Assembly: GCA_020091685.1 (NCBI GenBank)
Contig: CM034613.1
Coordinates: 23,415,461 to 23,479,460, forward strand
DNA length: 64,000 bases
Direction of reading: 5' to 3'
DNA from: Lutjanus erythropterus
Lineage: Eukaryota > Chordata > Actinopteri > Lutjaniformes > Lutjanidae
Made by a program: the position numbers and the translations under genes. Under the pieces are notes generated by a model, which was given only the letters and a program-made list of their open reading frames with translations, did no database searches and was not told the DNA's origin. Within the stretch, counting starts at the first letter, position 1. Each line of letters opens with the position of its first letter. Shown here piece by piece: positions 26,201 to 37,900 of this stretch.

Positions 26201-26497
26201 AATGTCTAATGAGTAATATGTCATATATTCTGTTGCTCTTGCCGGTTTGTTTGCGGTTAAATTAACATCACAGGTTTTATTCATCAGCATTAGTCTTTAA
26301 TCTATCCCCTGATGAGTTAATCTGTGCCACAATGAGTTCCTTCCTTTGTGGCGCGTTCCTTTGATTGGTCGTGTAGTACGACTCGGAAACCAATCGCTGG
26401 TTCCACCTTTGGAAATGAGACTGTCGCTATGAATCTTCTGTTCTTTTTGAGGCTTTTTTTTTTTCATTAAGGTCAACAAAGGGCAGCATTGTGGGAC

Positions 26498-26569
<72 letters not shown>

Positions 26570-27616
26570 CACACACATTTTCTCACCAGCACTCCAAAGA
26601 CAGTCAGTACACAGCTGTGCTCTTTCCTCGCAGCAGCTGGGACACGAACACACACACTAATATGCTTTGTCCTGTACTGGATGATAAAGGAGGAGAGAGA
26701 GAGTGACTGAGAGAACAAAAAATAAATGGAACACAATTGGAAAGCTTCTGGGATTTGATTTTATATTACAGTTTTGAGATTAAGGAGACAAATATAGCTG
26801 AGATTATTACACGCGTGTGAAAGATTTATGCCTTATTTATTATATATCACGATTATGCATAATTTAGTTTATTGTACTTTTCCCCAGCAGTGGATTTGAC
26901 TCTGAATTAAAATATGTGGGGAACATATAACAATAGAGGCAAATAGAGGAAGAATAATGGAGATGGAAAACAAGACAAACAGAGTGGAGTTGATGTTTGT
27001 TTTGTATTATGGATGGGGGGAAAATCAAGATAGTGTAGTATCACAATATTTTTCATAGCAACATTGCGTTGGATTTTAATTATCATGCCCTTCAGCTGAA
27101 ATAAGAGCTTAAAGTAGACGTTTGTTTATTGGAACATAAAATAGCTAATTCAGATAACTAACATATGACTAAAACTGACCGGCATTTTAGTCAAAAGATT
27201 GTGTCTAAAAATAAATCAACACTGGGAATAAAAAAGTCAAAACAGAGTTAAAAAGAGTGATGAGGACTGAGAGGGATTAAAGGAGTTAATCTGTGGCTCT
27301 GATTGTGTGAGAGGACAGGGTGAAACCAGGGTTACTCTCATCTCTCTTCCTTCCTGTTCTCATCCCTCATCTCTTTATCTCTTCAATCTGTTTGCTGAGA
27401 ACGTGGCGTGTGATTTACCTCATCCTGTCCATCATTTATTCTGCATTAACGCGGGTGAAGGAGGCACTTTGGTGCATTTATCTCTGGATCATGCAGCACA
27501 GTTTCCTGTAAACCTCGGCTGCTTCCAGCACTCCGAGTGCATCTTGTAGAATCGCTGTGGGTTGATTGACAGCGGCGTTAACTTCTCCTGGATCTTTCTT
27601 CCCTTTCTGTCCACAG
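23298..27616. other. No exon recognised upstream of the first placed semaphorin exon
   Basis: Holds the CA array at 26.5 kb. A hydrophobic frame at 27320 (MKPGLLSSLFLPVLIPHLF and onward) could mimic a leader, but no donor of the needed phase fits it well. Confidence 0.4.
26500..26577. repeat. (CA)n microsatellite
   Basis: About 39 units with a single CG interruption near 26563. Confidence 0.95.
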
Positions 27617-27765
27617 GCCAAAAGATTCTTGGTCCAAAGGACTTCAAGGGCGTGGCCAACTTCAGCACCTTCCTACTGGACCAATCATCAGGCATGCTGT
27701 TCCTGGGGGCCAGGGACGCCATACTGGCTGTGGACACCAAAAACCTCAACCAAGAACCACAAAAG
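27617..27765 (+). CDS. sema4f: sema4f exon: start of sema domain
   Basis: Acceptor ccacag precedes the exon and gtttac follows it. It opens with two bases of a split codon, so the preceding exon must end in phase 1. It encodes the N-terminal blade with ANFSTFLLD and LFLGARDAI, the typical semaphorin opening. Confidence 0.9.
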
Positions 27766-30700
27766 GTTTACATCTTCTTTTTGTGAGAGCTATCTGTAGA
27801 CTAAAAATGAAGCCAGCAGGTGATTAGCTTAATTAATGAGCTTTGTAGGCGCAGTTTGGCAGTTTTCTTTTAAGATTTGGACAAAGTACAAGCGGAGGCT
27901 CGATGTTTCCCCTGCTTTCTCTTCCAGTCTGTGCTAAACTAAGCTAACTGGCTGTGACATCCTACTTAACATAGATTTTCATGCCTAACTCTGTTAGAAA
28001 GCAAAAAAAGACCATTTCCCCCAAAACTCCAAGGATTACATTTGTCTTTCCACTCAGTTTCTCTCTGTCACGAGGATCAAAAAATGAATTATGAGCTCAT
28101 TGCTGTAAAAACTTGGCCAGGGCCGTTTGTGATGATCTGTATCTCTCTTTGTAACCATAAATTATGGACATAATTGACTCAAGGACTGGATTCAAAATGC
28201 CAAGTGATGTTGGCAGAGCCAATTTTTAGCGTTTAGAGTTTGCAGAGGTGAGGACTCTCTGGGTGATTAATAGTGAATGAATTTTACGGTTTGAGCTAAT
28301 CGACTAATAAACTGGAGAAAAAACAGGAACTTTGGCCAAAAGCTGCGATGAAGATTGACTTACTAATCAGCTACTGATGTGCAAGTGATGATGACTTATC
28401 CATTTCTTTCTTTTTACTTCTTCCAGATCGTTTGGGACGTGCCGGAGGAGAAGAGGAGGTCTTGTGTGGCAAAGGGAAAGACAGAGGTGAGAGCTGTTTG
28501 TCAGTGTGGGATTTTCCCTCCTTCGACTCAAGTCATTTGACTGTAAGAAAATTACCACCAACACACATTAAAGGGTTAACGGTATCTCTGTCTTCCAGTA
28601 ATACTGTTACTTAATACTGATGTTGTCTGGAAACAGAGTCCTGCATGTGCCAAAAAGTCCAGGCTTAGCCTAATCCTGCTCCATGGTGTTCAAGCCCTAA
28701 CCTGACCCCAGCCCGACAACGTCTGCAAATTTTCAGCCTGAGTCTGCTCCATCTCGACAATTTTACATACTTTGAGCTCCCTCTGAGGGGCGATCACGCC
28801 AAAATGGGCTGCTGGGACAGCGCATCTGGCGTGCGCTCCTCTCCGATGTGCCCTGTCTCTGATACAAGCGAAGCAACACGATCCAGCAGCAACTAAGTAA
28901 ATAAAGATTCACGACATTCCTTTATTTGCACCGTACGTGACCAATCGGCTCGTTGTTTTGTAGTGTTAATCGAAGCAAAACTCTTCCGAAGTGCAGCAGA
29001 AGCAGTAGAGGCCTTTAAGAAAGTCGCCACGTCAAGTCATACAAAATTCTGATGACCTGCCCAGTTTCCACGTTTAAATCCATTAAAAGACAGCAGTCTT
29101 GAAAAGCTGAGTTTTATTTTCATCTGTTACAGCCTCCTTGCAACTTATAACTCTTACTGACTTACTGTATTTAACACAAATTGAGCCAAGAGAAACACTT
29201 TGTCTGCAAACAGGTACTGAAGTCTACATTCATCAGACATGGAAAACAAACCCAAACAATCATCAGGCATTTTAAGAACAAGCCTGTGTCTAAAATTAAG
29301 ATATAATGGACAATAGTCAGTCTCCCAAATCACACAGATGTCACACTTTCTGTTCTCTTCTGGAATTGAATGGAATCGACCAGTTTCCACTGCCAAAGGC
29401 GAGACAGACCTCTGTGCTCCAGTCTGCCCCTAATGGACTCTGTGTTTCCTGCAGACCTCTGTCAGGAATACAAACACTGAAATTATGTTTCTGCAGAACA
29501 GATTGCCAATAACATATTTTGTATAATTCATGTAAATGCACTGAAAGTACACTGAGCCTCTGTAATAATTTAAGTCTCACAAACGTCCTGTTGAATCCAA
29601 TTTTAGTTCTTCTACTGTGAATCTTTGAGATTTAGGTATTGAATATTAAACCTGCAGTGGAGAATCTTTGTCTCCCCCCTCTGGCAGTGAGAGTAATTAC
29701 ACACACAGACACACACACATGCTTATTTTGTACAGTATGCCTCTGTCCTGCCCCTGATTGCTGAGGCCTGCTCCGTGGCTACAGTCGCTCAGCCCTTCAG
29801 CTCTGACAAACCAATCATTGCTAAAACAGCGCTGTAACGCCGCCTCAGCACCAGATTTAAAACTCTTGTGTACTGTGAAATACGGGGAGATTTGATCATC
29901 AGCGTGTTTGGCAAGAGCTTGAATGTATTTATGCATGTTTTTGCTAAGAACGTCGAAAGCTAAACCTAAATAGATTTGATGAGGAGCGGGAATGAGTCGG
30001 ATGCAATAAAAAGCCATCAAATTCCAACCGTAGTGTATTAATATTCCCATCTTATTTTAAGCAGAATTTATTGGACTCAAGCGGCCTCAGACTTTTGAAG
30101 TGTGTGATGGAGGCTATTTTTTGTGCTGCAGCATGGACATGTATGTGTGTGTGTTAGTCACAACCCGCTGTTAGGCATCGGATGGGAAGTTCTGGGATTT
30201 ATGCCAAGACCTCATCAGGGGTATGCGTGGGTGTGTGTGTGTGTGTGTGTGTGTAGACAGAAAGCGAGTAAGAGTAAGACAGGGCGTATGTGAAGTCACA
30301 GATGTCCGGTAACTGTCTGTGGAAACTGATTAAATAGAGCGTACTGTACACTCAAGCTGTACATCTCATTATGCGTCGACTACAACAGGACATCAACCAG
30401 ACCGCTTACAGTAAACCAGCCGCACGCTGGCTGGAGCTGCATTTGTTGAGTAACGTCTCGCTGAACCGTTGGTTTTGACAGTTTACCAGGCAGTACCAGC
30501 TTCAGCGTGGTAACATAGCATCTGCGATCACCCTAATGACCTGATAACGCTCAAAAAATGTCTGAAAAATGCCATTAATCCGGCAAATTGAGGTCAAATC
30601 AAAAGATAAACAAAGCTAACGGAAGGTCAAAGAGGGGAAGTACAATTAGTTTTGACCCAGTTTTTCTGCTTTCCACTGTAACGAGAGAGAGAGAGAGGTG

Positions 30701-30974
30701 AAAGACTGATAAAAGCAGGAAAGAGAAGGGTTGTGTTTTCATTCTGAGAAAACATTGATTACAAGATTATATGTGAGTCAGAGGGATTACAATAAGAAGA
30801 AAGAGAGAAGGGACGGATGCAGGAAGAGGAAGAGTCATAGATTCGAGCGAGCAAGACGGGGTGAGGTGTATTGTTAAACCGAGAGAGAGAGAAGTGGCTA
30901 CAGGATTAAGACTGGAGAGACAAGGCAATAGACTCAACAAGAAAGTACCTTGAAGTTGACCCAGAGAGCTGCGT

Positions 30975-31013
<39 letters not shown>

Positions 31014-33476
31014 AGAGGGGCAAATCTGGGCAAGTTAGCGAGAAAAACGCAGGTACACACACTTCTATTGAGCTCAGGTCTGTCAAGTCCAACAGGAAAT
31101 CTATTATTACTCAAACTGCAAAATAAAAAAAAAAAAAAGCAACAGAGTTGTTTGATGGACAATTAAAAGGTAGTTAGTTAGTTAGGTAGTTTTATGGTAA
31201 TATGACTTGATGTGATAATAGATGGTTCAGTGTTCAGTAACAAGCCTCCTGATGGAAAAAAAAGAGAATGTACTGTTTTGCAGAAGAAAGAGTGAATTAA
31301 GTGCAGAATATAAGGAGGGCATGAAGTTGAGCATGTGGTAAAGAGAATAGCATTCTGCCATACACACACACACACACACACACACACTTGTAATTCTCTG
31401 TAATTATTGTAAAATTGCTCTTAGTAACTAAGTGTCAGTTAGCATGAAAGCTTTTAAGTGTTTTGGTGGCAGGACATTTAATTTCCACAGTGAGCTCTAA
31501 AAATCACAGAAGCTTTTAACATAAGGAAGCATAATGATAATAATTATCTCCAACATTCTCACATAGAATAGAACAAAATAGAATAGAACTGGAAAGAGCC
31601 ATTCGATTCACCCAATGCCGGATTGTGAATGAAGCTCATTAGCATGAATGAGGTTAATTTGGACCAATGGAATAGCTAATCCCGAGCTGATCCCATTGTT
31701 ACCAGGCTGAGCTCTCCTTCTCTCTCTCTCTCTGGCTCTCTGTCCGTCTCACGTGGAGCCGTACCAGTGTGAGGGCGGGTGGGTGGTGCGGTGGCGGGGG
31801 CTGATTTGGGCGACATGATCTGGGCATCAGAGAGGATCAGGTCCCTGGGGCGAAGGTGACTCAGGCCTGGAGCTAATCCAGGATGGCACGCAAAGACACA
31901 CACACACGCACACAAGTAGATAAAAAAAAAAAATTGCCTGCCTGGCTGCGTCATGCTTTCATGGTCACTGGGGAGGGACAATAAGAGGTGTTTTTCCATA
32001 ACAGCTGTGGTCTGACTATGCACGCTTAAAGACGGGAGGGAGTAAAAAAGAGAGAGGGGAGCTCGACAAATACATCATCTGTGTTGTGTATTTATGAGAC
32101 GCACTGAGAAGCACATAAGTGTGCACGTTGTGTTTTATTCATGCCTGAATGTCTGGGGTCTTAAGTTGCAGCTTTTTTTTTGCAGTTTAGTCTGGGTTAG
32201 TATGGATGATCTCTCTTCAGGTAGCAGTGGGGGTCTCAAGTGTCCGTCCCACCAGAGGGGGTCTCCAATTTCCAGTCAGAATCATTGATACTCCAGCTGT
32301 TCTCAGAAACCACTCCGACCTTTCTGTTCAAGCTCAGTGTGGTTGATACAGCAGCGCTTCTGTACAGAGACTCCAGAGTGTTGAGCACCTGAAGTCACAT
32401 ATCAAGCAAGGATGGGAAAGAATTTCACTGACTGAGTGTTGTTAAAAGAAAATGGGACGTGACATGTCCGTGCTTCAACTTTTTTTGGAACATGTTGCAG
32501 GCATCAAATTCCACGCAGGTCGAAAAGGATTTGCAAATCATTGCGTTATGTTTTTATTTACATTTTACACAACGTCCCAACTTTTTAGGATCAACACTGA
32601 AAGGTCCAGATGATTAGGGTGGACAATACCAAACTTTTTCAATTTGATATGATAGGATACATGATGACACATTGTAGGAAACAGTCTGTATTTTACTATG
32701 ATAAAATGCTGTGTGGTACTTTTCTGCCACATCTTCTTCTGCATCTTGCTCTATTTTTATCTGCAGGTGAAAAGATGCACCACATTTCCATTGTGTTTCC
32801 TTTTTGCCATTTTCTCACACATTTGATGCAGAAGTGTGAGTCTGTCTGTGGCCACTATGTGTCATAGGTTTACAGTCATGTGACCTGGGTGAGTTAAATA
32901 AAAATGTCTGGGTTGTTTACTGGCACAAACAAGCACTGAAACCTTTGGCAGTGATGCAGCCAGCCATATGATTATCGCTATATATTTTTAAGTAATCAAT
33001 ACTATATGAGTAGCAGTTTTGATCTGCCACTCCCTGTATAACATTACTTTTTTCCCTGAAATATATGCAGTAATATATATGAAGATCTATAATTATCTTC
33101 AGACGTATTCAATATTTATGCTGTAACATACTGTATGTTTTTGACTGAATATGAATTTAAATAAGTAATGTTGGTTATTTATTTATGCTGAACTTTCTGT
33201 TTCGCGTATGTAAAATGTTTCATGATGCCGTAGCTGAGCCAAATCCTCAGTAACTTCATGCAAAATGTGATAAATTGAAACATAAAGTAAAGAATAAACA
33301 TTTGAACTGTTGAGCCTGAATGTAAAGACTCGTTTGGTTTGTCTTGATTTCTGAACCTTTGTCTCCCCCTGCAGGTCGACTGCAACAACTACATCCGTCT
33401 GCTGGAGTTTATGGACGGTGAACGCATTTACGTGTGTGGCACCTACGCCTTCGACCCCCAGTGTGCCTTCCTGGTC

Positions 33477-33521
<45 letters not shown>

Positions 33522-34872
33522 GTGTTTGCTTGCATGTGTGTCCCTTTACGTGTGTAATTGTGTGTGTTTGCACCTGCAGTATGTGCATTAAGAGCTGCGA
33601 ATGAATCTCTATGACAGGTTTATACAATCATTCACACCCAAGTCCTTCACCAAAGGGACAGGCAGAAGGACACACACACACACACACACACACGCACGCA
33701 CACACACTCTTCCACTGCAGTGAATTTACTCACATGTAAACTTTGTTGTCTTTTTCAGACTCCACTCGCACACTTTCCCTCAGTAATTATCAGAAAAATG
33801 TTTGGTGTCAGTCAACCAACAAAAGCTTTCAGTCGTGTTGTTGTGAGTGACATTTTTCAGGAGGCACTTTGAGCGCTAAAGTCACTAAAGCTTTTAGCAT
33901 AAAAGAGAATAATTAGAGTCAATTATAGTGACATTTTAAGCAGACAACCTGTAGAGATCAAATTGAAAGCAACATTTTTTTTTCACTCTAATTAATTTAG
34001 GGGATAATAAAACACTTGACAGCTGTTAGAAAAGAATAATCTACATAATTACTATTATTAATACGCACTTCGGTGTCGCCCTTGTGGGTCTCTGTTCCTG
34101 TCATCCCCCAGGAGCTCTCCTCTTTCACCCTGGAGAAGGCCGAGGACGGAGGGGTGAAGATGGAGACGGGGAAGGGCAAGTGTCCCTTCGAGCCCAGTCA
34201 GCACTACACAGCTGTTATGGCAGGTGGGACAGAAATGCTTAATGTTTGACCGATTTATTGATCCATCTGCTTATGTGTGTGTTGTCTGGTCGATCAGGAT
34301 ATAGGCTGAATCTAAGGTGTTATTCTCAGGTTCATTTTGTGTTTCAGTGAATTATGTGAAATTATTGTGAAATACAGAGCAGCTTAAAGTTTTACTACGC
34401 CTTGACAGCACTCAAATGCATACATTTATTTATTTTGATTTGGTTAAGCAAGTAACTATTTTCAGTTTCACATTAATAAATAATAATTGTAAATCTGGAT
34501 TTTGTCAGATTTTTAAACCTAGTTTTACTGAACTCTGCTTAGAGCTAATCTTAGGTTAAATTTCTCTTTTTTGGTGTAACCCAGTCTTACAGTAGCCGTC
34601 TGTCTTTTGTGTAGGTGGTACCCTGTACACAGCAGCCACCAGTAACTTCCTGGGAACGCTGTTCGACATCTCCCGGGCAACGGGCCCCGAGCAGGGGCGC
34701 ATCCGAACTGAACGATCCATCAACTGGCTGAGTGGTGAGACACACATACACATTCACGCTTGAAAAAAAAAACCCATATTCACGAATTTGGACATGCACA
34801 GACACTCCAACACAAAAACACTTGTATTTGATATTACATTGATCATACTTTCCCACAGGGTAAAGTCTAATT

Positions 34873-34948
<76 letters not shown>

Positions 34949-37900
34949 CCCAGATCCAGAGTTTGTGAGCTCAGCCTTCATAGAGCAGTCCGCAGACAAC
35001 AACCCGACAGGAGACGATGACAAAATCTACTTCTTCTTCACTGAGGTGGCCAAAGAGTATGACCTCTACACCAAAGTCAAAGTGCCCAGGGTAGCAAGAG
35101 TCTGCAAGGTAACCCAACCTCTTGATTGGATGACCGATTGATTGACTAATTGATCGCCTTGTATGGATTCACCACTGGGCATATTTGTCTCCCTCCATCT
35201 GTTCAGTCTGACGTGGGAGGGATGAAGACTCTGCAGCGACGTTGGACCACCTTCCTCAAGGCTGAGCTGGTGTGTGAAGACAAACCCAGCGGTCAGCGCT
35301 ACAACATCCTCACCGATGTTTTCACCACGCAGCACACGCCAGGCGACCCCAGCAGCACACACTTCTACGGACTGTTCACCTCCCAGTGGTAAGCTAAAGA
35401 TCCAGCACGGGTGAAAGGAAAACCAATCTTCTTCCTCTCAAAACATATTGAAGCACAAGCTTTCCTGTAGGTTATAGTCAAACGATAGTATGGAATTGAT
35501 TGTATGTATTAAAGTGAAACTTGAAAGATAATTTGGCATTTTTAGAAAGATGTACATTTGCTTTTTTGCAGAGTTTTAGATCAGGAAGTTGATACTGCTC
35601 TCATATCTGTCTGTTCAATATGAAGCTGCAGCTAAGTGGCGTTTAGCTTAGCCTAGCTTAGCATAAACTCTCTTCATCTTTTTTGTATAATCCATACAAA
35701 ATTTTATCACAATTACAAGACAAACCCAGGCTCGCCGTCTACAGTCTTCATGCTAAGCTAAGCTAACTGTCTTCTGGCTGTAGCCTTATATTTACCCTAC
35801 AGTAAGAACGTGGTATTGATCTTCTCATCTAACTTTTCAGTGTTAACCACAGATTTTATGTCAGGTAAATAACAAAAACCCATTCAAAAAACCTGTTGAC
35901 TTTGAGATGAGGGGATGGTAATAAACTAATTAACTGCCAGGTTTTACTTATTCCCACACCGCTCTATATGACTTCTAACCTCCCTTTTTTTTTTCTTTTT
36001 TCTCAGGGAGCGTGAAGAGTTATCGGCAGTGTGTGTTTTCAGTCTGTCTGACATCAACAAAGTGTTGGACGGTCCCTTTAAAGAGCTGAAGAAGACCTGC
36101 GAGAACTGGATCAACCCTGAGCCCGTCCCCACGCCAAGGCCCGGCCAGGTACTACACTATACAACCACATAACATCTGCATATGTACTATCAGCACCTCT
36201 ACTCTGTGAAATGCGATTAAGTCACACATTTCTTTTTTCTGCTTCCTTCCACTGTTTATAGTGTTTGAACAATGCCCTGAAGGCTGAGGGGTTCGAGTCC
36301 TCCCTGAAGCTTCCCGACAAGGTGTTGACATTTGTGAGGGACCACCCCCTGATGGAGAACAGTGTCACTGCAGCCCCCCTGCTGGTCCGAAAGGGACTCA
36401 CATACACCAAGCTGGCTGTGACGCAGATGGGCAGCGGGGATGAAGGGAGAGCGGCAGTGCTGCACCTTGGAACGGGTGAGGAGAGGCGGAGGCAGAAAAT
36501 ATGAAAGACAGAAAATGTCACAGAGAGATTTAATGCAGATAAAAGCTGTACAAGTGAGGAACTTTTTGATAAAAGGTGATATTTATTGTTCACCGTGTGT
36601 GTTGCAGACCGTGGGGAGCTCCACCGGGTGGCAGTAGTGGGTCAGAATGCCACCTTACTGCAGGAGATTCCTCTGTTCACCTCACACGAGCCTGTCAACA
36701 ACATATTACTGCACCAGGTGAACCACAAAGACATGCATATATTAATCTGAAGTGCCCAGAAATATCTGTTACACTCGCTCGGTGTTTCTATAATGGTTCC
36801 CTGTGTGTTTCCAGGGCCGGGCTCTGGTGGGCAGCCCGCAGTCTCTGGCTCGCGTCCAGGCTGAAGGCTGCGCTCTGTATCCCAGCTGTGAGGTGTGTGC
36901 CAGAGCCAGAGGACTGGGCTGTGTGTGGAAGGCAGAAGCCTGTGGGCCCACAACGGAGGAGTGAGTAGTACAGGAATATCACAATGAACTGGAAGGCTTC
37001 CAAAAATGAAAAGCAGGGCAGACAGCAGCAGTATTGGGTTAGAAAATGGTGTAGTTGTGTGTAAAAACTGACCCACTTTACTTTATAGAATGTTCATCTG
37101 GCATTTCGTCTCAAAAATTTAAAAAGACATGCAACCAATAACGACTAATGCAAACTGTTCTTAGTCCGAATTTATCTGTGCACCTTCAGCTAGCTTCATG
37201 CTCCACCTTCAAGTGTAGAAAGGACTAGGTCTTACATTATGTAATGTGGGAGTGTGACTCCATTTTTTTGTGTGTGCTCAGGCCCGGTCCAGGTGATATC
37301 GTAGATGAGGCCTTGAAAAAGTGCAATACACAAGAGGGTAAGTGCATCTCATTTGTTTTTTAGAATTCACAGACTGTAAATGTCAAATTCTTCCATTGTA
37401 ATATGATTGCAAACAACTCTCCTCTGTCTCGCTGCTCGTTGTCTCCTCCAGGGCGTTGTAGCCCGTCCATGAGGGAGCTGCGAGTTTCCGAGGGTCTGCG
37501 CCTCCTGTTGCCATGCGTCCAGCTGTCTCCCAGGCCCTGTAGCTGGGAGCACCCTCCCCACAGACACACCAGACAGCACCACTCTGACCTGGAGGTGACA
37601 GTCACAGAGGACAACCTGGGAAAATACATCTGCACATGTCAGGTACACATGCAAAACATGTCGAAACGTATCACGGGAGCTGCTCTGTTTTCCTGCAGCT
37701 AACATCAGCTAAAACCGCTGATATGGAAATCTTAGACACTACAAAGAATTTTACCACTAACTTTTTAATCTTTTTTTATTTTATTTATGAAATATACTGT
37801 TATTATTGTTAACTGTCAGTCACATAAGTGTAGGGCTAAGAGCATAATCAGCATCATTGATTACAGAGATGCACTGATTTGCATAACGTGCATCAGCGCA

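Larger units (their letters stand above)
28487..33374 (+). other. sema4f: Largest placed intron of sema4f
   Basis: 4.9 kb between phase-0 exons. It holds the LINE relic at 29.15 kb, three CA/TG arrays and the DNA transposon tail at 32.45 kb; no other exon was found. Confidence 0.7.

Noticed and set aside
26297..26736. 118-codon minus-strand Cys/Val-rich frame and its plus-strand partners
   Set aside because: Created by the CA microsatellite at 26500-26577.
27320..27511. Hydrophobic 63-codon frame as the semaphorin leader
   Set aside because: It looks leader-like, but no good donor gives the phase 1 end needed to join 27617.
36576..37076. 130- and 144-codon frames on both strands
   Set aside because: They overlap semaphorin exons 36608-36717 and 36815-36960 in other frames and cross their introns; no domain is seen.
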